Below, in pieces: positions 15,891-25,700 of a stretch of DNA of 64,000 bases (position 1 is the first letter of the stretch; every line of letters starts with the position of its first letter). The notes beneath the pieces are model-generated. The model was not told the origin of the DNA. It saw nothing but the letters and a program-made list of their open reading frames with translations, and ran no database searches. The position numbers and the translations under genes were made by a program. The stretch spans positions 1 through 64,000 of the forward strand of contig SCKJ01000007.1 in NCBI GenBank assembly GCA_004124875.1, in the 5' to 3' direction. The DNA is from Fidelibacterota bacterium (GTDB taxonomy: Bacteria > Fidelibacterota > Marinisomatia > SCGC-AAA003-L08 > TS1B11).

Positions 15891-18239
15891 TTAGAGGCCA
15901 CCGCCGTACTTTTGTTCGATCCGGCTGAAGCCAGGCTGTTGCGTCAGCGCCGCCCAGCGGGGGTCAAGTAAGAGCTCTTTAAAAGAGAGATCGCCGGGCA
16001 ATGTCAGTAACCGGTCCACAGTCTCAATGGCGGCTTCGTAGTCCTCGGTAATCGTCTGGATCATGGCCAGATCAAGGAGCCGCAAATAGCCTCGCCAGGC
16101 CTCCCTGGTTACGGGCAGCTCTGCGACTCCTCGCCGCCCTGCCTCCAGCGCCTTTTCCCTCTCACCCAGTCCGGCCCAGGCCAGTCCCAGGGCGCTGTAA
16201 TAGCGGGCATCATCATAGGAGCGGGGTTGGCTCTCTTCAAGCCAGGCGCGGGCTGAATCGAACTGGGCTTTGGCCAATGCTGTATCCCCCATCAGGTGGT
16301 ACATCTGGCCGGCCAGAAATGACTTTGGAATAATAAAAAACTGAACATCGATGACTTCAATGGGCATGCTCCGCAACAGGGCCAAGGCTTGGTCATTCTG
16401 CCCATCGAACATCTCCAGCAACACGCTGATGTATGTTAACCACGGATTACCTTTCAGGCTGGCCTGGGCCTGTGCAGCTGCCAGCATCTCACGAGACCTG
16501 GCAGTGTTCCCGTCCCAGCGATAAAGAATGCCGGCCGCTATATAATAGGTTCTCCATTGGTCGGGCGCCATTGAGATCGCCTTGTCGAGACTGGCCATGG
16601 CCTCCGGGTAGGCCCTGTTTAACCCATAGGTTATGCCCATGTTGAGAAGTATAGTTGTATTCAGCGGGTCAAACGAAGCAGCACGCCGCCAATGCATTGC
16701 CGATTCCTCCATTTTTCCTTGCCGGCGCAGGACAGTCGCATAGCCTTCAGTAACATCGGGATTATTGGGCCAGACCGCCCGGATATTGTCAAATTCCTTC
16801 AGTGCGCCATCATAATCCAGGTAACATTGATACAGATACATCCCTTTTGCATAAAGCACAATAGGATCGTCCGGCGCAAGCCGCTCCGCCTGGCTCAGGG
16901 CCTCTCGTGCCAGTAAAATCCTCTCCGCACTATGATCGAAGTGGAACCAGTACATGGATGCATGCATGCTGGCCTGGCCAGCATAGGCCTGGGCATAGGT
17001 GGAGTCCAGCGCCGCCGCCTTGGTATACATGCTGAGGGCGTTCTCAAAACTTTGCTTGGTGTAACCCCTCTCCGCGCTGCGATCACCCAACAAGACATAA
17101 TTGTAGGCCTCGGGATTGACTATCCGGGACTCCGCCAGACGGGCCTCGACTTCAGGCGACAGCGTCAGGTTAATCTCGTTGGCGATGGCCCTGGCAACGT
17201 CACGGTGGAGGCTCAAGATATCCTCCAGTCTGCGATCATATTCACTGGCCCACAGGTGGAGGTCGGTGCGTCCATCGATCAGCTGAGCAGTGATGCGGAC
17301 CATACCGCCAGCCTTGAGCACCGAGCCCTCCACAATCGCATCCACACCCAGTTCGGCGGCTATCTCCGGCACACTTTTATCCGAGTTTTTGTAGCGCATT
17401 GCTGAAGTGCGGGAAATCACCTTCAGTCTGGAGAATCTTGTGAGCTGACTGGTCAATGCTTCGTGCATGCCGTCTACGAAATAGTCCTGGTCAGGATCGC
17501 CCATCAAGTTTTCCAGGGGCAGCACAGCAATGGATCGAATCTCTCCAGATGGGTCAATGCCACGCCACGGCCCCCAGAATGCGAAGGCCACCACTACCAC
17601 GGCAATGGCAACGATTGCGGCATTATCTTTTACTCGGTCCCGCAAGGCCGCAGGTCCAATTTTCGCAATGAGCGAAGGATACCCTGTGGCAGGCGCGGAA
17701 CCCCTTGCCCCCGCCTCCCAGGGTAATACAATTTTGTAGACGGTCACCTGTTCAACGATCCCCTTGAGCTTGCGCTCGCCTAGGCGTTGCAGTCCTCCGG
17801 GGGTCTTGTTGCGCACCTGGTGGGCCACGTCCTCGGACATACATATGCCCCCCGGTTCTGCCAAGGGTTCAATCCGGGAGGCGATGTTTACAGCATCACC
17901 CAAAACATCATCGCCATCCATCACCACATCGCCAATGTGCAGGCCGATGCGCAGCAGGATGCGCCGCTCAGGGGCAGCCGAAGAATTATGCTCAACCAGC
18001 ATCTTCTGAATATCGATGGCGCACCGGGCCGCTTCCACCGCACTGCCAAACTCCACCAGGAAGGCGTCGCCGATAGTCTTGATTTCGGTGCCGTTGTGCC
18101 GGGTAAACAGGGGGCGCAACAACCGGCGGTGCTCCTCCAGCAGCTCCAGGGCGAGGGCCTCGTTCTTCTGAGACAAGGCGCTGTAGCCCACCAGGTCAGT
18201 GAACATAATGGCTGCGAGTTTGCGCTTCGATTCACTCAT
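15891..18239 (-). CDS. Class III adenylate/guanylate cyclase with TolB-like and TPR domains
   Basis: 782 aa. Residues 1-175 are a class III cyclase catalytic domain: metal Asp in MFTDLVGYS, substrate Lys and second Asp in IKTIGDAFLVEF, LRIGLHIGDV and VLGDAVNIASRIEPLA. A transmembrane helix lies near 208-228 (AAIVAIAVVVVAFAFW). It is followed by a TolB-N/FlgO-like domain (IRSIAVLPLENLMGDPDQDYFVDGMHEALTSQL) and TPR repeats to the end. The cyclase should be cytoplasmic and the rest periplasmic or membrane-linked. It probably makes cAMP or cGMP in response to an input sensed by the TPR part. The gene begins inside the leader ORF at 18232-18312, so translation is likely coupled. It is a paralogue of 20380-22314. 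Confidence 0.85.
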   Translation of the reverse strand: MSESKRKLAAIMFTDLVGYSALSQKNEALALELLEEHRRLLRPLFTRHNGTEIKTIGDAFLVEFGSAVEAARCAIDIQKMLVEHNSSAAPERRILLRIGLHIGDVVMDGDDVLGDAVNIASRIEPLAEPGGICMSEDVAHQVRNKTPGGLQRLGERKLKGIVEQVTVYKIVLPWEAGARGSAPATGYPSLIAKIGPAALRDRVKDNAAIVAIAVVVVAFAFWGPWRGIDPSGEIRSIAVLPLENLMGDPDQDYFVDGMHEALTSQLTRFSRLKVISRTSAMRYKNSDKSVPEIAAELGVDAIVEGSVLKAGGMVRITAQLIDGRTDLHLWASEYDRRLEDILSLHRDVARAIANEINLTLSPEVEARLAESRIVNPEAYNYVLLGDRSAERGYTKQSFENALSMYTKAAALDSTYAQAYAGQASMHASMYWFHFDHSAERILLAREALSQAERLAPDDPIVLYAKGMYLYQCYLDYDGALKEFDNIRAVWPNNPDVTEGYATVLRRQGKMEESAMHWRRAASFDPLNTTILLNMGITYGLNRAYPEAMASLDKAISMAPDQWRTYYIAAGILYRWDGNTARSREMLAAAQAQASLKGNPWLTYISVLLEMFDGQNDQALALLRSMPIEVIDVQFFIIPKSFLAGQMYHLMGDTALAKAQFDSARAWLEESQPRSYDDARYYSALGLAWAGLGEREKALEAGRRGVAELPVTREAWRGYLRLLDLAMIQTITEDYEAAIETVDRLLTLPGDLSFKELLLDPRWAALTQQPGFSRIEQKYGGGL

Positions 18240-18312
18240 GGGGATGATTCGCCATCCGGAAGACCCGCCGGCGGCGGAGCTCTGCGAAGAAGTTGGAGAC
18301 GGGCGATGGCAT
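18232..18312 (-). CDS. Leader peptide ORF upstream of the cyclase
   Basis: A 26-aa frame reads MPSPVSNFFAELRRRRVFRM and six more residues. Its stop overlaps the cyclase start (ATGAGTGA). It matches the N-terminus of the TPR protein starting at 20060, ending where that protein enters its membrane helix. It may be a vestige or a coupling leader. The ATG overlaps the stop codon of the upstream gene. Confidence 0.5.
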   Translation of the reverse strand: MPSPVSNFFAELRRRRVFRMANHPHE

Positions 18313-20060
18313 CAGTTGGCCACCCCGTATCTTTGTAGCAATGCCTCGAACCGAGGGTCTGCGGAGAGCGAATCGCTAAGCCATGCGTAGGGGATACTCA
18401 GTAAGGCCCTAGGATCGGGCAGATTATCGGCATAGGCGTCGATAAACTCAAAGGCCCTGTCCATCTCGCCTAATGCTGCTAAAACAAGCGCACTTACGAG
18501 TCTACTATCATCAATACCCAGTAGGCTTGTTCCACCAGCAGGAGTGGTTGGCAAGAGGTTTAACGCTGCCTGCTTATCGCCGCCCAAGGTATGAATTGCC
18601 GCCAGATTCACTCTGTATAGCAATGAATCCCTGGGTGTGCGCCGTGGAAATCGAGAGAGTAGCTCTTTGGCCTGCTCCCCGTTTCCGGCGAAGGCGTGGG
18701 CGATAATGAGCTCGAAGATGTTTGCGCTGAACTGGGGATCGATTTTCCAAATTTCATCCCATTCACTAAATGCTTTCCCGGTTTGCCGCCGGGCAGCGAA
18801 ATTAGCTACCCTATTGCTTCGGATGATTGCAGAACGGGGATCAAGCGCCACTGCCCGGTTAAGATTTTCCTCCGCACCAGATAGGTTTCCCTGGAAAAAC
18901 AGGGCCATGCCATACCAATGGTATGCGGTAGCATAATTGGGGTCGAGGGCAATGGCTTTCTGATAATAGGGCTCGGCTTCCGTTAACAAATCGGTCACAA
19001 ATCCCAAGGCAACGTATGGCTGGGCCAATCCAGGCTCAAGGGAGATGGCATTTTGGGCAGCTTGGCGGGTCATTGTGGCGGCGATGTCGGCACCCATCTC
19101 CATATAGGGAGGCGCAAGCGCATAGGCCTCGGCCAGAGCAGACCAAGCCAGGGCGCTGGTGGAGTCATAGGCAATAGCTGCCTTGAAATGTGTGATGGCA
19201 GCCGAGAGTGACTCGCCGGTTCGCTTGTTCCATAGAGACCTGCCGCGAACATATTCATCTAAGGCCCGGGGATCGATTTTCTTGGTGGTCGTGGGCGCAT
19301 AGGTAACGCCCCCTTGCAGGGTAGCCGCCACCTGCTCGGTAATGGCCCGGGCCACTTCGCTGTGCAGCGCAAAGATGTCCACCAGATCGCGGTCAAAGTT
19401 GTCCGACCACAGATGCTTGTCGGTGCGGGCATCAATGAGCTGGACGGTTATACGCACACGTTCCCCAGCCCGCAAGACAGAGCCCTCGACGATGGCATCT
19501 ACACCTAGCTCTTGGACGATCCGGGCCGTGGGAATATTTTTGCCACCATAGAACATGGCCGAGTTCCTGGAAATCACCGTGAGCCCCTGGACCTTGGAGA
19601 GCTCGCTGGTCAGAATATCGTGCATTCCGTCGACGAAAAATTGCTGATCCGGGTCATTGCTGAGGTTGTCCAATGGTAGCACGACCAAGGATCGAATCGC
19701 TCCATTGGTGCCATCCCCGCCCCACTTTCCCCAAATCCCGAAGGCGACGGCCGCGATAGTCACCGCGATGAGCGCACGGTTGCTGGTGCCCGGTTTCCCT
19801 GTAGATCGCCCTTCAGTCCGCACGATCCCCTCAGGGGTGATGTCGAATATCCAGGCCAACCCCACAGCGATGGGGAACCCTACCAATAGCAGAATGATGA
19901 TGAGGCTGCCGATCCATTCGGGTATGTGCAATGGCTCGAAAATGCTGTCAATGATCTGAAACATTACGAAGGCAATGCCGCCATAGAAGGCAGCTACCCG
20001 GAAGACCCTGCGCCTGCGGAGCTCAGCGATGAAGGCCGATAGTCCTGATTGCTGTTCCAT
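18312..20060 (-). CDS. Membrane TolB-like/TPR protein related to the cyclases, without cyclase domain
   Basis: 582 aa from MEQQSGLSAF. The N-terminus (FIAELRRRRVFRVAAFYGGIAF) starts a two-helix membrane anchor (FVMFQIIDSIFEPLHIPEW, then SLIIILLLVGFPIAVGLAW), a common front module in proteobacterial TPR/cyclase-family proteins. A third helix lies near 100. The TolB-N/FlgO-like domain (RSLVVLPLDNLSNDPDQQFFVDGMHDIL) and TPRs follow, with close similarity to the cyclase at 15891. No catalytic cyclase motif is present, so it is likely a non-enzymatic sensor or scaffold. The extension to 20174 is repeat module sequence. It overlaps the next leader ATG. Confidence 0.8.
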   Translation of the reverse strand: MEQQSGLSAFIAELRRRRVFRVAAFYGGIAFVMFQIIDSIFEPLHIPEWIGSLIIILLLVGFPIAVGLAWIFDITPEGIVRTEGRSTGKPGTSNRALIAVTIAAVAFGIWGKWGGDGTNGAIRSLVVLPLDNLSNDPDQQFFVDGMHDILTSELSKVQGLTVISRNSAMFYGGKNIPTARIVQELGVDAIVEGSVLRAGERVRITVQLIDARTDKHLWSDNFDRDLVDIFALHSEVARAITEQVAATLQGGVTYAPTTTKKIDPRALDEYVRGRSLWNKRTGESLSAAITHFKAAIAYDSTSALAWSALAEAYALAPPYMEMGADIAATMTRQAAQNAISLEPGLAQPYVALGFVTDLLTEAEPYYQKAIALDPNYATAYHWYGMALFFQGNLSGAEENLNRAVALDPRSAIIRSNRVANFAARRQTGKAFSEWDEIWKIDPQFSANIFELIIAHAFAGNGEQAKELLSRFPRRTPRDSLLYRVNLAAIHTLGGDKQAALNLLPTTPAGGTSLLGIDDSRLVSALVLAALGEMDRAFEFIDAYADNLPDPRALLSIPYAWLSDSLSADPRFEALLQRYGVAN

Positions 20061-20300
20061 TTTGTACTGGCGATTAGCCGACGAAATGTAATAGATAGTG
20101 GCGGGAATAGCAAAAGGCTGGCAGGTAATAAATATGGCCCTGGCTGGACACGCACTGGATATTTTGTCCAGCACCTCCTCGACGGAAAATTAGTCAACGT
20201 ATCCGGTATGTATCCGGTTGGCAGACTATTTCAAGCCTGAAAGGCGGGTTTCCCTACTTCAGCAGCACCATCTTGATTGACTTGGTGTTCTCTGAGGTGA
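20061..20300 (-). repeat. module A, copy A7 (best preserved)
   Basis: Full order in plus coordinates: TTAGCCGACGAAATGTAATAG, GCAAAAGGCTGGCAGGT, ATATGGCCCTGG, hairpin CTGGATATTTTGTCCAG (20155-20171), TTAGTCAACG, the GTATCCGG pair at 20199-20217 (period 11), CTATTTCAAGCCTGAAAGGC, and tail CTACTTCAGCAGCACCATCT. It lies upstream of the TPR gene; the tail has no gene body. Confidence 0.8.
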
Positions 20301-20379
20301 CCAATCCGCCAGCGCATTCCATGCTGACCATCAATGCCGATGGCACACCTCTTGATGCGGGTCGGCAGCGGCTGCGCAG

Positions 20380-22314
20380 TTAAAATACGACCGGTTTCAG
20401 GCCAAGCTCCTTGAGTATCGCCTTGAATCGGGGGTGGTCCCTCACAGGTTCGTTTATCAAACCAAGACTGATGAATGGCATAGACGGATTGCGCTCTGCC
20501 ATACCTTTCTCTAGCCAGTCGAGGGCTTTTTCATAATCCCCTAATCCAAGATAGGCAACGCCCACAAAAAAGCCCCACGTCTGACCTTGGGCCGCGCCCG
20601 CCTCCAAGACATTAATGATAGCCATCGCTTCGTCTTTTTTGCCGGCGAGACCCAGAGCATGAGCGTGCATCATCTGAGCCGACGGAAGGTCTGCCAGTGC
20701 CCGAGCCCGCTCATGGAATGGCAGTGATTCTTCCAACCGACCCGTGAGGGCCAGCAGGATGGCCAGAAAATGATGCGAAAAATGAAAATTAGGCGCCGCC
20801 AAAACGGTCTCTTTCAGTTCAGCAATGCCTTCCTCAACATGGCCCATCCAGGCCAGAAAGAATCCGTGGTAGGTTCTGACCATCTCCGAGAGAGGATCAA
20901 GCTCCAGGGCAGCATCCAGGCGGCGCCTGCCTGACTCAAACTTTTGCAGCAATATGTGGCACTGCCCATAGTTTAGCAGTACCGGCGGCGAATTAATCTT
21001 CAGGTTAACAGCCTTCTCAAATTCGCGCTCAGCCAAGTCCCAATCCCACTCATAATATAACGCGATCGACGCCAAGGCACCGTGCCCTTCAGCCAGATCG
21101 GGATCAATTTCAAGTGCCTGTTGGGCCGCTTTTTTTGCCGTGGGTATGGCCTCATTTGCATTGGCTAGACCGTACAACGCCAAATGAACATACACTTCTG
21201 CAAGATTGGCATGCGCAGCGGCATACTGGGGATCAATTTTCAAGGCCTGCTGGTAGAAATCTATGGCAGCCAGCATGCCTTCCGGCGTCTGTTTATACCA
21301 TTCAAAATTTCCTTTCAGCCAAAGAGTATAGGCTTCCATGTTGTCGGTAGCTTGCTTGACCAACTGTGTCTTGTGGCTTCCGGTCAGGCGTACTTTCAGG
21401 CTCTCTACAACAGTACGGGCGATCTCGTCCTGGATGGCAAATACATCCTCCAGTTCCCGGTCATATTTTTCGGACCAGAGATGATAACCGTCGGCCACGT
21501 TGATCAGCTGTGCGGTAATCCGAATCCGGTTGCCCGCCTTGCGCACGCTGCCCTCCAGCACTTTGCCCACGTTGAGCCGCTGTCCAATCTCCCGGATATC
21601 GATGGTTTGCCCTTTAAATACGAATGCAGAGGTGCGGGCCACGACCTTCAGTCCCGCGACCTTCGCAAGGGCGTCAATCAGCTCTTCGGTCATGCCGTCG
21701 CAGAAGTACTCATTCTCCGCATCGGCGCTCATGTTCACGAACGGCAAAACAGCGATTGAGGGCTTCTCCCCATCGGGCCTCTGTTCCTCGGCGGGCGCTG
21801 GGTGCTTCCCTTGGCCCGGAAGGAGCAAAGCGTATACGCTGATCGGCCGGGAAATGCCCTTCAGATTTTTCTGCCCGAGAGGTCGGGTTTGTATATCAAC
21901 CTGGTTTCGGATATCGTCAAACACACGTTCAGATATGCAGATGCCGCCGGGGTCCGCGAGCGGCTCAAGGCGGGAAGCAATATTGACGCCGTCACCAAAG
22001 ACGTCCGCATCCTTGAATACCACATCGCCGATGTGGATGCCGATGCGCAAAGTCAGCGTCTGATCATCTACCAGGGAAGCCTGAATTTCCAGAGCACATT
22101 GCACTGCTTCCACAGCGCTAGTAAAAGCAGAGAGCGTACCATCACCGATTTCTTTTAGCCACTCTCCATTGGCGCTCTCGATGATGGGCTTCAGAATCTC
22201 CCGGTTGCGATCCAGCACGTTCAAGGCCAACTGTTCGTCCCGGCCCATCAGGGCAGTGTAGCCCACGATGTCGGTGAACATGATGGCCGCGAGTCTGCGC
22301 TTAGAATCTGGCAT
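20380..22314 (-). CDS. Class III adenylate/guanylate cyclase with TolB-like and TPR domains
   Basis: 644 aa. The cyclase domain (residues 1-165) has MFTDIVGYTALM, EWLKEIGDGTLSAF (Lys and Asp), LRIGIHIGDV and VFGDGVNIASRLEPLADPGG. No clear transmembrane helix follows the short linker, unlike its paralogue at 15891, so this one looks soluble. A TolB-N/FlgO-like domain (PSIAVLPFVNMSADAENEYFCDGMTEEL, EDVFAIQDEIARTVVESL) and several TPRs follow. Likely product is a cyclic nucleotide. The leader ORF ends 5 nt before ATG 22314, and module A8 lies upstream. Confidence 0.85.
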   Translation of the reverse strand: MPDSKRRLAAIMFTDIVGYTALMGRDEQLALNVLDRNREILKPIIESANGEWLKEIGDGTLSAFTSAVEAVQCALEIQASLVDDQTLTLRIGIHIGDVVFKDADVFGDGVNIASRLEPLADPGGICISERVFDDIRNQVDIQTRPLGQKNLKGISRPISVYALLLPGQGKHPAPAEEQRPDGEKPSIAVLPFVNMSADAENEYFCDGMTEELIDALAKVAGLKVVARTSAFVFKGQTIDIREIGQRLNVGKVLEGSVRKAGNRIRITAQLINVADGYHLWSEKYDRELEDVFAIQDEIARTVVESLKVRLTGSHKTQLVKQATDNMEAYTLWLKGNFEWYKQTPEGMLAAIDFYQQALKIDPQYAAAHANLAEVYVHLALYGLANANEAIPTAKKAAQQALEIDPDLAEGHGALASIALYYEWDWDLAEREFEKAVNLKINSPPVLLNYGQCHILLQKFESGRRRLDAALELDPLSEMVRTYHGFFLAWMGHVEEGIAELKETVLAAPNFHFSHHFLAILLALTGRLEESLPFHERARALADLPSAQMMHAHALGLAGKKDEAMAIINVLEAGAAQGQTWGFFVGVAYLGLGDYEKALDWLEKGMAERNPSMPFISLGLINEPVRDHPRFKAILKELGLKPVVF

Positions 22315-22317
22315 GGA

Positions 22318-22550
22318 GCCTATCCCGCCACGCGGAAGACCCTCCGGCGGCGGAGCTCTTCGATGAAGGCCGATAGTCCTGATTGCTGTTCCATTTTGTA
22401 CTGGTGATTAGCCGACGGAATGTAATAGATGGCGGCGAGGATAGCAAAGGCAGGCAGGTTATAAATATGGCCTTGGCTGGCCACGCACTGGACGATCGAT
22501 CCAGCACATAACCGACGGGGGATTAGTCAGCGTATCCGTCCCATATCCGG
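22318..22550 (-). repeat. module A, copy A8 (no T9SS tail)
   Basis: It includes the leader region, TTAGCCGACGGAATGTAATAG, GCAAAGGCAGGCAGGTT, ATATGGCCTTGGC, the hairpin CTGGACGATCGATCCAG, TTAGTCAGC and the GTATCCGT/ATATCCGG pair at 22532-22550 (period 11). It lacks the tail; the tRNA-Leu terminator follows instead. Confidence 0.75.
22320..22394 (-). CDS. Leader peptide ORF upstream of the cyclase
   Basis: A 24-aa frame, MEQQSGLSAFIEELRRRRVF and RVAG, stops with TAG 5 nt before the cyclase ATG. It is nearly identical to the N-terminus of the TPR protein starting at 20060, and has the same length and spacing as the copy at 12619-12693. Confidence 0.55.
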   Translation of the reverse strand: MEQQSGLSAFIEELRRRRVFRVAG

Positions 22551-22616
22551 TAATCGGTGCGGTTATGTACGGTTATTTACGGCAATCTGCAGATTTGTGG
22601 GTGTTCGGACTGATAA

Positions 22617-22638
22617 AGAAAAAGCCCCCGTAGGGGCA
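22617..22638 (-). terminator. Rho-independent terminator of tRNA-Leu
   Basis: On the minus strand the order is GCCCC, TACG loop, GGGGC, then TTTTTCTTT. It starts about 14 bases after the tRNA 3' end. Confidence 0.85.
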
Positions 22639-22651
22639 GTTTCTCCTCGAG

Positions 22652-22735
22652 TGCCGCGGAGAAGACTCGAACTTCCACGTCCAGATGGACACTGGATCCT
22701 AAATCCAGCGCGTCTACCAGTTCCGCCACCGCGGC
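22652..22735 (-). tRNA. tRNA-Leu (anticodon UAG)
   Basis: 84 nt class II tRNA. The acceptor is GCCGCGG paired with CCGCGGC and discriminator A. The anticodon arm is CTGGA-TTTAGGA-TCCAG with anticodon TAG at 22701-22699. A long variable arm (TGTCC..GGACG) is followed by the T loop GTTCGAGTC. CCA is not encoded. It reads CUA codons. Confidence 0.95.
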
Positions 22736-22797
22736 GCTTCGGTGATGTTTTCCGCCAGCTAGTTTAACCTGCGCCTCAGGCTGAAAACAGCTCGACC

Positions 22798-25700
22798 CTA
22801 TGGCATCAGGATCATCTTGCGGGTGAGGGTGCGGCCGTCCGCGCGCAGCTGCAAAAACAGCAACCCGCTGGCCACTTTCTGCCTGGCGTCATTGCGGCCA
22901 TCCCACACGACAAGATGGTAACCTGCCCCGGTCAGACCATCGTGTAATGCCGCGACCTGCCGGCCGAGCAGATTGTAGACGCCCAGGTGAACCTCAGTCT
23001 CTACAGGCAGACCAAATCGCACTGTCGTCGAATCGCGAAACGGGTTCGGCATGTTCTGATCCAATACCGCTTCATCGGGCAGATCAACCACGACCGGTCG
23101 CGGCCGGTCCCGCAGGGGGACTCTGTCGATAATGGTAACGCCTTTGTTCTCACCCCAATAGCCCCTGCCCAACACAAATACGGCCTCGCTGGAGGGCAAA
23201 CTCTCCCGGCCGGTCTTGCGGCTCCAGCCCTGAAAGATCATGCGCTCCGGGCTCCTCTGCCGGGAGTTCCACGATGGATCGGCATCCATCCCGGGCCGGG
23301 CCATGATGGATGCCGTGCCGTCCTGCCCCACTCGACCGGCCCCTGCCACAAACAGACCCTCATCGCCGGGGATCGCGCGCAGCAGGGCGATCTCGTCGCC
23401 GGCCTCCAGGAATGCCCCACTTATGGTCGCCTCGCGAATCGTAACAAAATGGGTCTGCCCCCCTACAGGCGGCGGCGCCTTAAAGTGCGAAGGACCTTGC
23501 CTGGGCGGCGTCAGGTGCACCAGGGAAGGCACGCCCTGGGAATAAATTGCCGCCCCGTCGCAATCTATGGCCGTTATGTCGCTCACTGGCAGCAACAGGG
23601 TCGTGTCGCGATGGGCCACCACTTTCTGCGTGAAAATGAGCTCGGCAACGGCTCTGCCGGTTGTCGAATCCGGCGCCCCCGAATGGCCGGGCAGTGACGT
23701 ATTCATGATGTTCAACTTTATAACGCCTTCAGCGGCAGAGTAATCGACCATGGCCGAAGGCCACCCCTCACTGGACCGCACACGGATCAGCTCAAGCAGA
23801 TCATCAGCATACCCAACGTTAAGCGAAAGCGAGCAGACCGGGCGCGCCGCAGCCAGAAGAATCGGCACCACCACCAGCCTCGATGGCGCCACAGACAGTT
23901 CGGCCCCGCCCACAAACAGTTCTATCGCGCCCACAGATATGGCCCCCGCCATCCCTGGCAAATGATGGGAGACCCCTCCTGCAGCAGCTACTTCCAGACC
24001 CGTCACCTCGATTTCGCGATCACCTGGCTCGGCCGACGCCGCTACCCTGAACGCAATGGTCATCACCGGCCCGTTGCCGGGAGCAATGACCTCATGGGAG
24101 GGCGAGGAGACGACGAGACGCCATGTTTGAGCCGTCAACGGCTGCAGATGCATGACGGTCCCCGCTGGCAGCCGGCCCACCGCCGTCGCGCCCGATAGCG
24201 TTATGTCGTTGTCGGACAGATGAAGGGTCAATTGCATGGCGGCAACCGGGCGATCATTCTCCAGGTATAGGGCCAGTTCTCCAGCCGAGCCGGGGGCAAC
24301 GGGTTGGCCCGATCCTATGCGGAACGTGGCTATGGGGGGTTGCCACGGGGAAATAACGCCGCCAGACCCAACGCCCGGCAGCATCTCGCCCTCCGCGTCC
24401 AATAGCATGATGCGGCTCACCTCCACCGGTCCCACCCTGCGGCGCTCGGTCGGCTCGCTCACCGTCAGCGTGACGATTCTGCCGCTGCCGGGCAGCAGGG
24501 TCTGCTTCGAGGTGGCACGGCCTGAGACCCGTAGCGCTCCCGGACCCAGACTGTCCAGGGCGATCGTCCAATCAGGGGGCACGCGCCGATTGAGGGTAGC
24601 GGTCAAGCGCGCCAGGGTGAGGGGCTGGAGACCTCGCAGGACAAAACCGAAGGAGGAGATGGGCAGGTCATTGGTCATGGCCAGGGGCAGCTGCAGCGGT
24701 TCGCCCAAATGCCAGGGCGTTTCCACAACGCGGACTTCCACCGGCAGCAGAAACCGTGCGTCGCTCCATGTGGTCGGCGCGGACACGTAGTCACTGTCAT
24801 AGACAGCGGCGACACGGTACCGGTAGCGCTGTCCCGAAACGGCTGCGGAATCGATGGCGCTGTAGCGCAAGACGCCACCGCGCCGCGGAACGTTCAGCCA
24901 CCCCTCTGCAGGCTCGCCGCCGCTTGACCTGTAAATCCTGAAGCCGGTGAGCGCGGGACGGGTAGACAGCTTGCCCGGTGCGTCCCAGCCGACGACAATG
25001 TCGCCGCCGGACGTGTAATCGATAGTCACGGCTGATGGGGAGTCCAGGTGTCCCGGGTAGATGGAGATGCGTCCCGCCGTTTTCGATCCGGCCACCACGC
25101 CACGCCCATTTCGTGACAGGAGCGTCACATCACCCATTAACAGGTCAACTTCCTGCCCGGCAGCATCAGTGGATATGGCCCAATCGAGCGACACGGTAGT
25201 GGCGCGGTCCGCTGCCTGTGTGCCGCCTGCCACCCAGGTCAGGCGGTAGGTAGCCGAACCGTCCGGCTGCGACGGCGGACTGTAGGCCACGCTGTCCACC
25301 TCTAATCCAAGCCCGGCGTAGGTACCGGCAAGGCTGATGACGTTAGGGTCCATGATGATGTCAATAATGACCTGAGCAAGAGGGTAGGGGCTGTCGATGT
25401 GCAGGTCCACCGACACCGTGTCTCCGGCATCACCTAGGGCTGCGCCGATGGTTATGCTGGCCACCGGGCCGATCGTAATGGTGGCGCCTCTGGTCCGCAC
25501 CGGCAGCTCCTTGCCGGCCTGATCGGACAGAGTCGCAATCTTGAGATCCAACTTGCCATAGCCTGCAAAGGAAGCATCGGCTGGCCCACGAAACATGAGC
25601 AGGGCCACAGGTCCGCTGCCGGTCACAAGGTTCCGGCCCGCGGGATCGAACATGACGAAAGCTGTCTCTTCCCGGCTGCCCGAGGAGGCGCGCTGGATGC

